Shown piece by piece: positions 1 to 6,420 of a DNA stretch of 12,312 bases. The stretch comes from Clostridium sp. CAG:575 (lineage in GTDB: Bacteria; Bacillota; Clostridia; TANB77; CAG-508). The stretch lies in NCBI GenBank assembly GCA_000435535.1, contig FR884526.1:19817-32128 (forward strand), in the 5' to 3' direction. The notes under the pieces are model-generated. The model made no database searches and was not told the origin of the DNA. It worked only from the letters and a program-made list of their open reading frames with translations. The first letter of the stretch is position 1; each line of letters opens with the position of its first letter. The translations under genes and the position numbers were made by a program.

Positions 1-1733
1 CTTCCTAAATTATTTTTTCTTAGATATTCTACTAATCTTTTAGCATCTTCTTCTGTTTCTGTAACAATATTTTGAAGGCTAGCACCTAAACACATTTCTA
101 TTGCTGTTTCTAAATTTTCTGGAACTTCAATTATATTTGCTAAAACACCATGCATTCCTTTTCCAAGTTCTTTTACATTTTCACAATCTTTTAGTAAAGA
201 TTTTACACTTTTTATATAACCTTCTTTTTCCTTCTCTGTTTCTACTAAAAATTTTAGCTTAGATTCCTTTATTCTCATATCATTTGATAATGCGTTTATA
301 TTATTTTCATAATCTTTTATTTTTTTATTTGCATCTTCTCTTTGTTTTGCAGTTTCTTCCAAAGTTTTTTGAGCTTTATTACGTTTATTTTCAATCTCAT
401 AAAATTCTTTTGAAATATCTTCTTTTACGAGTCTTGTTGAATCTAATTCAGAAATTGTTGATTGCATTTCTTGTTTAATTTGATTTTGTCTTTTTTCGTA
501 GTTTTGATAATTAATGTCCTGTGTATTTGAATTAGATTGAAGTTCATATTTTTTGTCTGTATTTTCTTCTACTGTCTTTTTATATCTTTCTATTTCCAAT
601 TCTTTAGTAGATAATTTTTGTGTTAATTTTTCTAGCTCTTCTTGTTTTTCATTTAACTCTTTTTCAAATTTTTGTTTATTTTCTTTTAAATTATCTTTTT
701 TAGCTTCTTTTTGTTCTAATTCTTCTTTCAATTCTTGTATTCTATCATTTTGTTCTGATATTTCTTTTTCGAATCTTTGACTATTTTCTTCATTATTTGT
801 AATTCTTGTTTTTGCAACATTTATATCAGAATTTAAAACTTCGATTTCCTTTTGACTCTCAAATCCTAAATTTGACATATTTTCAATTTCTTCTGTAATT
901 TCATCAATACTAGATTTTAATTCCTCTTTCAGAATTTTAACTCTTTCAAGTTTTCCTTCTTCTTCATCACATTGAGTTTGCATAATATCTATATCTTTTA
1001 TAATCTCTTCTAAGCTTTCTTTATATTTTGCAATATTATATACAAATAATCCAATTTCAATATTTTTTAATTCTTCCCTTAAGTTCAAATATTTTTTAGC
1101 TTTATCTGATTGAACTTGTAATGGTCCTAAGTTGCCTTCTATTTCAGCCAAAATGTCATTAATTCTAAGTAAATTTAACTTTGTATGCTCCAATTTTTTT
1201 TCAGATTCTTGTTTTCTTGTTCTGTATTTTACAATACCTGCTGCTTCCTCAAAAATATGTCTTCTATCCTCTGATTTATTACTTAAAATTTCATCAATTT
1301 TCCCTTGTCCTATAATAGAATATCCATCTTTTCCAATTCCTGTATCCATAAATAATTCAAGAACATCTTTTAAACGGCAAGGAACTTTATTAATAAAATA
1401 TCCTGTTTCTCCACTTCTATAGATTTTTCTGGTAACCGTAACTTCCGTATATTCAATTGGCAATTTTCCATCACTATTATCAAATACTAAAGAAGCCTCT
1501 GCAAAACCCAAAGACTTTCTATTTTGAGTACCAGCAAAGATAACATCTAATGACTTCGCTCCCCTTAGGGATTTCATACTTTGCTCCCCTAGCACCCATC
1601 TAATTGCATCAGAAATATTACTTTTTCCTGACCCATTTGGTCCAATAACACTTGTAATACCTGGCATTAGTTCTAATATTGTTTTATCTGCAAAGGATTT
1701 AAATCCTTGTAACTCTAATCTTTTTAAATACAT
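1..1733 (-). CDS. smc: Chromosome segregation ATPase SMC, N-terminal part (cut by window edge)
   Basis: SMC dimerises through its hinge and, with ScpA/ScpB, loads at ParB-parS and organises the chromosome. The first 577 codons are in the window and read open without a break. They start MYLKRLELQGFKSFADKT, with the Walker A motif GPNGSGKS at residues 31-38. A head lobe runs to about residue 165. A long Glu/Lys-rich coiled coil follows to about residue 500. The hinge begins near residue 505 (GYIKSVKSLL) and is cut at 577, about half of the usual ~1,180-residue family length. The second coil and the Walker B/signature head lie beyond position 1. The start has only a modest ribosome site (GGGGTG, 1739-1744), which touches the left arm of a repeat element. 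The gene is divergent from the por operon. Family assignment is certain; the 3' end is not visible. Confidence 0.97.
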   Translation of the reverse strand, partial: MYLKRLELQGFKSFADKTILELMPGITSVIGPNGSGKSNISDAIRWVLGEQSMKSLRGAKSLDVIFAGTQNRKSLGFAEASLVFDNSDGKLPIEYTEVTVTRKIYRSGETGYFINKVPCRLKDVLELFMDTGIGKDGYSIIGQGKIDEILSNKSEDRRHIFEEAAGIVKYRTRKQESEKKLEHTKLNLLRINDILAEIEGNLGPLQVQSDKAKKYLNLREELKNIEIGLFVYNIAKYKESLEEIIKDIDIMQTQCDEEEGKLERVKILKEELKSSIDEITEEIENMSNLGFESQKEIEVLNSDINVAKTRITNNEENSQRFEKEISEQNDRIQELKEELEQKEAKKDNLKENKQKFEKELNEKQEELEKLTQKLSTKELEIERYKKTVEENTDKKYELQSNSNTQDINYQNYEKRQNQIKQEMQSTISELDSTRLVKEDISKEFYEIENKRNKAQKTLEETAKQREDANKKIKDYENNINALSNDMRIKESKLKFLVETEKEKEGYIKSVKSLLKDCENVKELGKGMHGVLANIIEVPENLETAIEMCLGASLQNIVTETEEDAKRLVEYLRKNNLG

Positions 1734-1744
1734 TTTTTCACCCC

Positions 1745-1794
1745 GGGATAAAGGGACGTTCCTTCTTTTTCCCTTTTTTGAGGGAATTTGGGAC
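1745..1794 (+). repeat. RAYT-associated palindromic element, copy A
   Basis: Visible parts in + orientation are: left arm GGGATAA (1745-1751), 14-nt core AGGGACGTTCCTTC (1752-1765), right arm TTTTTCCC (1766-1773), a T-rich loop, the degenerate opposite arm GAGGGAATTT (1780-1789), and a second core-like GGGACAGT (1790-1797). The upper stem is poorer than in copies B and C because TTT faces TTT. It lies 11 nt upstream of the smc start codon and abuts its ribosome site, so it is within the smc 5' leader. Relation to copies B, C and D is clear from the shared 14-nt core and arm. Confidence 0.85.
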
Positions 1795-1830
1795 AGTCCT
1801 TTCCATTTTTCTCAAGTTTTGTTTTTTTAC

Positions 1831-1859
1831 ATTTTACTATATAAAACAACAAAAAGCAA
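1831..1859 (-). promoter_or_regulatory. Possible smc promoter
   Basis: On the minus strand TTGCTT (1859-1854) and TAAAAT (1836-1831) are separated by 17 nt, about 100 nt before the smc start. The -35 box lies inside the right-hand hairpin described at 1851-1879. In such AT-rich DNA chance matches are common, so this is only a candidate. Confidence 0.35.
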
Positions 1860-1879
1860 GAAAATTTTTCTTGCTTTTT
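1851..1879. terminator. Symmetrical A/T-flanked hairpin, possible bidirectional terminator
   Basis: AAAAAGCAAGAAA pairs perfectly with TTTCTTGCTTTTT, leaving a very small loop at 1864-1866, and T-rich sequence follows the stem on both strands. The shape is that of an intrinsic terminator usable in either direction. Its place is odd, because it lies between the divergent smc and por genes where no transcript should need to end. It may insulate the two promoters or attenuate a leader transcript. Confidence 0.5.
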
Positions 1880-1927
1880 GTTTTATCAGTAATTCTATAA
1901 TTCGACCACATCATCTAAAAAAATCCC

Positions 1928-1956
1928 TTGACACCAATAGCCTTTTGGAATATACT
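1928..1956 (+). promoter_or_regulatory. Sigma-A type promoter of the por operon
   Basis: A perfect -35 box TTGACA (1928-1933) is followed after exactly 17 nt by TATACT (1951-1956), one base from the TATAAT consensus. Transcription would start near 1963 and give a leader of about 90 nt before porC. The leader holds a 6-bp hairpin, GCTAAA/TTTAGC (2012-2017 and 2024-2029), and a strong ribosome site AGGAGG (2040-2045) seven bases before the ATG. Confidence 0.8.
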
Positions 1957-2052
1957 AGACACATAAAATAAGTTTATAGATATATCTTTCAAAAATCTAA
2001 ATATACAATACGCTAAACTATAATTTAGCATTATATATTAGGAGGCTATTTA

Positions 2053-2631
2053 ATGAACAATTTAATAGAAATTAGATGGCATGGTAGAGGTGGACAAGGA
2101 GCAAAAACAGCTTCACTTTTATTAGCTGATGCCGCATTCAATACTGGTAAATATATACAAGGATTTCCTGAATATGGACCTGAAAGAATGGGTGCCCCTA
2201 TCACTGCTTATAACAGAATTAGTGACAACCTTATAACAGTTCATAGTAACATTTATGAACCAGATTATGTTGTAGTTGTTGATGACACACTTTTAGAAAC
2301 TGTCCCAGTAACAGCTGGTTTAAAAGAAACAGGTGCAATTGTAATTAATACAACAAAATCTCCAGAATATTTAAAAAAAGTTTTAAACGGTTATTCTGGA
2401 AACATTTATACAATTGATGCAAGAAAAATATCAATAGAAGCTTTAGGAAGATACTTCCCAAATACTCCTATGCTTGCTGCAATTGTCAAAGTTAGTGGAA
2501 TTATGACAGATGAAGCATTTTTAGCTGATATGCAAGGTTCTTTTAAACACAAATTTGCTAAAAAACCAGAAGTTATTGAAGGAAATATGAAAGCATTAGA
2601 AATGGCTTTAAAAGAAATTAAAAAAATCTAA
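2053..2631 (+). CDS. porC: Pyruvate:ferredoxin oxidoreductase, gamma subunit
   Basis: Gamma subunit of the heterotetrameric 2-oxoacid:ferredoxin oxidoreductase, which converts pyruvate and CoA to acetyl-CoA and CO2 while reducing ferredoxin in the cytoplasm. The protein has 192 residues, the usual size. It opens with the family glycine-rich motif RWHGRGGQGAKTAS (residues 8-21) and carries the typical FPEYGPERMGAP stretch, then a PDYVVVVDDTLL strand. The gamma domain is thought to contact the CoA and the other subunits. It is the first gene of the operon gamma-delta-alpha-beta, the order known for archaeal and Thermotoga POR. Start is fixed by AGGAGG seven bases upstream. 2-ketoisovalerate oxidoreductase is a near relative, but the alpha and beta subunits favour pyruvate. 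Confidence 0.93.
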   Translation: MNNLIEIRWHGRGGQGAKTASLLLADAAFNTGKYIQGFPEYGPERMGAPITAYNRISDNLITVHSNIYEPDYVVVVDDTLLETVPVTAGLKETGAIVINTTKSPEYLKKVLNGYSGNIYTIDARKISIEALGRYFPNTPMLAAIVKVSGIMTDEAFLADMQGSFKHKFAKKPEVIEGNMKALEMALKEIKKI

Positions 2632-2633
2632 CA

Positions 2634-2738
2634 AATTTCAACCAATGGGGACGTTGTTAAATTGGTTGAAATTATTATATATTATTTTAAGTATTTATTA
2701 TTTATATCAACCAATTTAACAACGTCCCCATTGGTTGA
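2634..2738. repeat. REPIN-like inverted pair between porC and porD
   Basis: Two palindromic units face each other. Positions 2636-2669 and 2707-2740 are perfect reverse complements over 34 bases, separated by a 37-nt A/T spacer. Each unit is itself a hairpin whose 14-nt loop is GGGGACGTTGTTAA or its complement (2647-2660; 2716-2729). The flanking arms are 13 bp in the left unit (2634-2646 with 2661-2673) and 9 bp in the right unit (2707-2715 with 2730-2738). The left arm begins 3 nt after the porC stop. In the transcript the whole pair can fold into one long hairpin inside the operon. Confidence 0.9.
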
Positions 2739-2754
2739 AAGAAAGGTTTAAATT

Positions 2755-3057
2755 ATGACAAATATAGATAAAACAACACCAATGGAAGATTTAACAATTG
2801 GTGGAAATATTTACGAAGCAGGAAATGCTAGAGAGTTTAAAACTGGCGATTGGAGAAGTGTTAAACCTGTATGGATAGAGGAAAAATGTACACAATGTGG
2901 CTTGTGTTTCCCTGTTTGTCCAGATAACAGTATTCCTGTTTGCAAAGATTCTTTAAAAAGATCTGATTTTAATTATGATTATTGCAAAGGCTGTGGCGTA
3001 TGTGCCAAAGTATGTCCTTTCGGAGCTATAGAAATGAAGGAAGAAGGTGTTGATTAA
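2755..3057 (+). CDS. porD: Pyruvate:ferredoxin oxidoreductase, delta (ferredoxin-like) subunit
   Basis: Delta subunit of POR: a two-cluster ferredoxin domain that passes electrons from the beta-subunit cluster to external ferredoxin. It has 100 residues. Cluster motif 1 is C45xxC48xxC51xxxC55P and motif 2 is C77xxC80xxC83xxxC87P, each expected to complete one [4Fe-4S] centre crosswise. C63 is an additional cysteine between them. The N-terminal 40 residues (with GDWRSVKPVW) are the usual delta-subunit extension. It begins just after the inverted repeat; AAAGG at 2743-2747 is a moderate ribosome site. Its stop TAA shares its last A with the ATG of porA, so the two are probably translationally coupled. 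Confidence 0.93.
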   Translation: MTNIDKTTPMEDLTIGGNIYEAGNAREFKTGDWRSVKPVWIEEKCTQCGLCFPVCPDNSIPVCKDSLKRSDFNYDYCKGCGVCAKVCPFGAIEMKEEGVD

Positions 3058-4247
3058 TGAGTATTAGAGAAAGATTAAGTGGTAACGAGGCTGTTGCTAC
3101 TGCAATGAAACAAATAAATCCTGATGTTGTTGCTGCATTCCCTATTACACCATCAACAGAAATTCCTCAATATTTCTCAACATTTGTAGCTAATGGAACT
3201 GTTGACACAGAATTTGTTGCTGTTGAAAGTGAGCATAGTGCTATGAGTGCATGTATTGGTGCAGAAGCAGCTGGTGCTAGAGCTATGACTGCAACATCTG
3301 CTAATGGTTTATCTTTAATGTGGGAAATGATTTATATTGCATCTAGTTTAAGACTTCCAATTGTTTTAAACTTAGTAAACAGAGCTGTATCTGGTCCACT
3401 TAACATTCATAATGATCATTCTGATGCAATGGGTGTTAGAGATGCTGGATGGATAATGCTATTTTCTGAAAATAATCAAGAGGCATATGATAACAACTTA
3501 ATGGCTCACAAAATTGCAGAAAATAAAGATGTTCAACTTCCAATTATGCTATGTCAAGATGGTTTTATTACATCACACTCAATTGAAAATATAGAATTAG
3601 AAAATGATGAAGAAGTTAAAAAATTCGTTGGTGAATATCACCCTGAACATTATTTATTAAATAAAAAAGAGCCTATAGCTGTTGGTCCTCTTGATTTACA
3701 AGCATATTTATTTGAGCATAAAGCTCAACAAGCTGAAGCTATGAAAGCCGCAAAAAATGTAATTTTAGATGTTGCAAAAGATTTTGAAAAATGGACTGGT
3801 AGACATTATGATTTATTTGAACAATACAAATTAGATGATGCCGAAATAGCTATAATTTGTATGAATTCAACAGCTGGAACAACAAAAGCCGTTGTAGATG
3901 AACTAAGAAAAAATGGAATAAAAGCCGGTTTATTAAAAATCAGAGTTTACAGACCATTCCCTGGTGAAGAAGTTTCAAAAGCCTTATCACATTTAAAAGC
4001 AATTGCCGTATTAGATAAATCTGATTCTCTAAATGGTATTGGTGGAGCATTATTTGAAGACGTATCATCTAGCATGTATGTTTCAAATAATTATGTTCCA
4101 ATGGTCAACTACATTTATGGAATTGGTGGTAGAGATACAACAACAAATGATATAAAATCAGTTTACTCTGATTTACAAATTATTGGAAAAGATGGAAAAG
4201 TAAATCAGCCTTATAGATATTTAGGTTTAAGAAGGGAGGCAAAATAA
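3057..4247 (+). CDS. porA: Pyruvate:ferredoxin oxidoreductase, alpha subunit
   Basis: Alpha subunit of POR, 396 residues, which is the family size. The order is the pyrimidine-binding-like domain I, then the C-terminal transketolase-like domain II. Visible family motifs are AAFPITPSTEIPQ (residues 26-38), EFVAVESEHSAMSA (52-65), and NRAVSGPLNIHNDHSD (108-123). In the Desulfovibrio africanus single-chain enzyme, a threonine in the matching PITP motif and an arginine contact pyruvate. T31 and R109 here are the likely equivalents by inference. The start overlaps the porD stop by one base, and a purine-rich stretch in the end of porD serves as ribosome site. The last codons carry the GGGAGG site for porB. 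Confidence 0.95.
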   Translation: MSIRERLSGNEAVATAMKQINPDVVAAFPITPSTEIPQYFSTFVANGTVDTEFVAVESEHSAMSACIGAEAAGARAMTATSANGLSLMWEMIYIASSLRLPIVLNLVNRAVSGPLNIHNDHSDAMGVRDAGWIMLFSENNQEAYDNNLMAHKIAENKDVQLPIMLCQDGFITSHSIENIELENDEEVKKFVGEYHPEHYLLNKKEPIAVGPLDLQAYLFEHKAQQAEAMKAAKNVILDVAKDFEKWTGRHYDLFEQYKLDDAEIAIICMNSTAGTTKAVVDELRKNGIKAGLLKIRVYRPFPGEEVSKALSHLKAIAVLDKSDSLNGIGGALFEDVSSSMYVSNNYVPMVNYIYGIGGRDTTTNDIKSVYSDLQIIGKDGKVNQPYRYLGLRREAK

Positions 4248-4249
4248 TT

Positions 4250-5194
4250 ATGGCATACAATTTAAAAGAAATAGTAGCAAATAAACCTTCAAGATTCACA
4301 GAAGGTCATAGAATGTGTGCTGGATGTGGTGCTCCAGTTGTTGCAAGACACATTTTAAGAGCTTTAAAAGAAGAGGACCATGCAGTTATATCAACAGCAA
4401 CAGGTTGTATGGAAGTATCAACATTTATTTATCCTTATACTGCTTGGACTGATTCATTTATACACACAGCTTTTGAAAACACTGCAGCAACATTATCTGG
4501 TGTAGAAGCTGCTTATAAATCACTAAAAAAACAAAGTAAATTGCCAAATGATGAACATACAAAATTCATTGCATTTGGTGGAGATGGTGGAACATATGAT
4601 ATAGGTTTACAATCTTTGTCTGGTGCAATGGAAAGAGGTCATGACATGGTATATGTATGTTATGACAATGGTGCATATATGAACACAGGAATCCAACGTT
4701 CATCAGCAACACCACATTTTGCAGATACTACGACTTCTCCTGCTGGAAAAGTTATTCCTGGCAAAATGCAACAAAGAAAAGATTTAACAGAAATTATGGT
4801 TGGACATCATCTACCATATGTTGCACAAACAATTGCAATAAATAATATGAAAGATTTATACGAAAAAGCTGAAAAAGCAATATATACAGAAGGGCCATGT
4901 TTCTTAAATGTTATGGCACCTTGTCCAAGAGGTTGGGGCTATGCAACAGAAGATTTAATGAAAATAAATAAATTAGCTGTTGAAACATGTTACTGGCCAC
5001 TATATGAAGTAATTGATGGAAAATACAAAATAAATTACAAACCAGCTAAAAAGCTTCCAATAGAAGAATTCTTAAAACCACAAAAAAGATTTAAACACAT
5101 GTTTAAACCTGGTAATGAATGGATGATAGAAGAATTCCAAAAAGAAGTAGATAAAAGATGGGAACAATTACTAAAATTAGAAGAGAAGGAATAA
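4250..5194 (+). CDS. porB: Pyruvate:ferredoxin oxidoreductase, beta (TPP and FeS) subunit
   Basis: Beta subunit of POR binds thiamine diphosphate and the proximal [4Fe-4S] cluster, and carries out the decarboxylation step with alpha. It has 314 residues. The four likely cluster cysteines are C23 and C26 (MCAGCGAP), C53 (TGCME) and C225 (APCPRGWGY). The TPP/Mg motif is GDGGTYDIG (111-119) with the continuing DNGAYMNTGIQ (139-149). Most POR beta chains have DNEAYMNTG, so glycine at 141 is a small departure. The start follows GGGAGG (4234-4239) at 10 nt. The stop codon TAA falls in the left arm of repeat element B, so the final few codons (EKE, stop) may have been supplied or altered by the element. 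Confidence 0.95.
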   Translation: MAYNLKEIVANKPSRFTEGHRMCAGCGAPVVARHILRALKEEDHAVISTATGCMEVSTFIYPYTAWTDSFIHTAFENTAATLSGVEAAYKSLKKQSKLPNDEHTKFIAFGGDGGTYDIGLQSLSGAMERGHDMVYVCYDNGAYMNTGIQRSSATPHFADTTTSPAGKVIPGKMQQRKDLTEIMVGHHLPYVAQTIAINNMKDLYEKAEKAIYTEGPCFLNVMAPCPRGWGYATEDLMKINKLAVETCYWPLYEVIDGKYKINYKPAKKLPIEEFLKPQKRFKHMFKPGNEWMIEEFQKEVDKRWEQLLKLEEKE

Positions 5195-5238
5195 AGGGAC
5201 GTTCCTTCTTTTTCCCTTTTTTAAGGGAAAAAGGGACA
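5186..5238 (+). repeat. RAYT-associated palindromic element, copy B (left flank of the transposase)
   Basis: Left arm AAGGAATAA (5186-5194) includes the porB stop codon. The 14-nt core AGGGACGTTCCTTC is at 5195-5208. A strong hairpin follows: TTTTTCCCTT (5209-5218), loop TTTT, AAGGGAAAAA (5223-5232). The flanking GTTCC (5201-5205) can pair with GGGAC (5233-5237), leaving a TTC bulge. Bases 5196-5238 are identical, as reverse complement, to 6369-6411 on the other side of the transposase. Confidence 0.92.
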
Positions 5239-5288
5239 CTCTTTCTATAATCTTGAATATCAATCAAAACTAGCATAATAACATTTGC

Positions 5289-5308
5289 ACTCTTTAGAGT
5301 TTTTTTTT
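5289..5308 (+). terminator. Weak terminator-like hairpin after porB
   Basis: ACTC (5289-5292) and GAGT (5297-5300) can pair around a 4-nt loop and are followed by an unbroken run of T. The stem is short. With the stronger hairpin at 5330 it could end the por transcript. Confidence 0.4.
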
Positions 5309-5329
5309 ACATTTATTTGTTTATGTGTT

Positions 5330-5352
5330 AAATTTGCTAAAGCAAATTTTTT
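5330..5352 (+). terminator. Intrinsic terminator of the por operon
   Basis: AAATTTGC (5330-5337), loop TAAA, GCAAATTT (5342-5349) make a perfect 8-bp stem that runs into six T (5347-5352). It lies about 135 nt after porB and faces the convergent transposase gene, whose stop is at 5406. It is well placed to keep por transcription out of that gene. Confidence 0.75.
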
Positions 5353-5405
5353 ATAGCATTTTCAATAATAATTTGTGCAAACTTTCCAATATATTAATCA
5401 TTTTA

Positions 5406-6182
5406 TTAACAAATTTTACATTTCATTATATTATAAATTCTATTCTTTCCTATATGTAAATATTCTATTATTAAGGTATTTGTTATATTACAACATTTTT
5501 TAAATTCTAAAATCAATAGTCGTAACAAATATTTATCACTTTTAATATCATCTAATGTAACATTATACTTCTTACAAAACTCATTTTTAATTTTATCCAT
5601 ATTTTTAACAATATTTTCTTTACTATCTTTTATATCAAATATACCTTCTTCTGAAAAATTTTCATGAATATTATAAAATATTTTCATATAATCAATTGAA
5701 TTAAATACCAACTTTACTATATCATTATCAACTATATTTTTTTCATAATTAATATATGATGAATATTTATATTCATTTTCTTTTTTTACAATATTGGCTT
5801 TTATAGGATTTCTATGTATATAAACAAATGTATTTAGCAAATGTTTTTGGTCCAAAATTTCATGTGTATAATATCTATTTCTAAATACATACCCCACCCT
5901 ATCTTCACTTTTGTTAAAGAAAATACCATAAGTGGTATTAATTTTACTCATTATTTGAGATAATTGTTTAATTTGTTCTGTATACACTAAAAAATGAGCA
6001 TGATTATCCATTATACAAAATGCTAAAATTTTTGTTTCTTTATAATCCTTTAAGTTTTTCCAAAGAAGTCTTAAATAATATTTTTTATATTGTTCTTTTT
6101 GAAAAATATATTCTTTTTTTATACCTTGTACTATAACATGAATATATTGTGAAGTTATACTTTCTCTTGAATTTCTCGGCAT
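5406..6182 (-). CDS. REP-associated tyrosine transposase (RAYT), Y1/HUH single-strand nuclease
   Basis: Member of the Y1_Tnp (IS200/TnpA-like) family, RAYT subgroup, which nicks single-stranded palindromic DNA through a 5'-phosphotyrosine intermediate. It has 258 residues. The HUH metal motif is H61-A62-H63 within FCIMDNHAHFLV. The likely nucleophile is Y121 in FVYIHRNPIKANIV, the position matching the YIxxNP motif that holds the catalytic tyrosine of the E. coli RAYT. EYKYSSY (137-143) is another RAYT feature. Residues about 150-258 form a Lys/Asn-rich C-terminal extension ending in a possible helix-turn-helix (about 225-253). The start is backed by AAAGGTGG just upstream. No tnpB partner is present. 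Identical inverted palindromic elements enclose the gene (B and C), as expected if they are its substrate. It looks intact. Confidence 0.92.
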   Translation of the reverse strand: MPRNSRESITSQYIHVIVQGIKKEYIFQKEQYKKYYLRLLWKNLKDYKETKILAFCIMDNHAHFLVYTEQIKQLSQIMSKINTTYGIFFNKSEDRVGYVFRNRYYTHEILDQKHLLNTFVYIHRNPIKANIVKKENEYKYSSYINYEKNIVDNDIVKLVFNSIDYMKIFYNIHENFSEEGIFDIKDSKENIVKNMDKIKNEFCKKYNVTLDDIKSDKYLLRLLILEFKKCCNITNTLIIEYLHIGKNRIYNIMKCKIC

Positions 6183-6368
6183 TATTCCACCTTTCTACAC
6201 AAGTTATATTTTTATATTTCAATTTAGTTTTTGGAAAATTCATTTACTCAAGTTAAAAAAAATAACTATTATAAATGATAGATATAAAATAATTACTAAT
6301 ATGAATTTTAATATTCTAAATAATCTTCTAATAAAATTTTTGAAAAAATCAATATATTAATTAAGCAC
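6183..6368. other. AT-rich leader of the transposase, nothing recognised
   Basis: Between element C and the transposase start I see only very AT-rich sequence. There is no open frame of note, no clear hairpin with a T-run and no promoter better than chance. The transposase promoter may lie here, or the gene may be read weakly from the ferredoxin transcript through element C. Confidence 0.5.
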
Positions 6369-6420
6369 TGTCCCTTTTTCCCTTAAAAAAGGGAAAAAGA
6401 AGGAACGTCCCCTTCTCCCT
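6369..6420 (-). repeat. RAYT-associated palindromic element, copy C (right flank of the transposase)
   Basis: Read on the minus strand: left arm AGGGAGAA (6420-6413), 14-nt core GGGGACGTTCCTTC (6412-6399), TTTTTCCCTT, loop TTTT, AAGGGAAAAA, then GGGACA. The segment 6369-6411 matches 5196-5238 of copy B base for base in inverse orientation. The arm starts inside the TAG stop codon of the ferredoxin gene (6419-6421). The hairpin is not followed by a T-run, so it is more likely a 3'-end stabiliser or processing structure than a classical terminator. Confidence 0.92.

Noticed and set aside
284..1422. Several + strand open frames opposite smc
   Set aside because: They are antisense to the continuous, recognisable SMC coding frame and encode Phe/Ser/Leu-rich low-complexity sequence.
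2053..5194. 2-oxoglutarate or 2-ketoisovalerate oxidoreductase instead of pyruvate
   Set aside because: The gamma-delta-alpha-beta order, the PITPSTEIPQ and NRAVSGPLNI motifs of alpha and the beta-subunit sequence fit Por best. A close relative cannot be fully excluded without phylogeny.
5209..5232. Hairpin of copy B as the main por terminator
   Set aside because: The 10-bp stem is followed by GGGACACT rather than T, and a better terminator with a T-run is at 5330-5352.
5196..6411. Ordinary IS200/IS605 insertion sequence
   Set aside because: No tnpB. The transposase has RAYT motifs and an extended C-terminus, and the flanking elements occur singly elsewhere in the window, which fits a RAYT/REP system better. 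IS200 ends are also not perfect inverted copies of each other.
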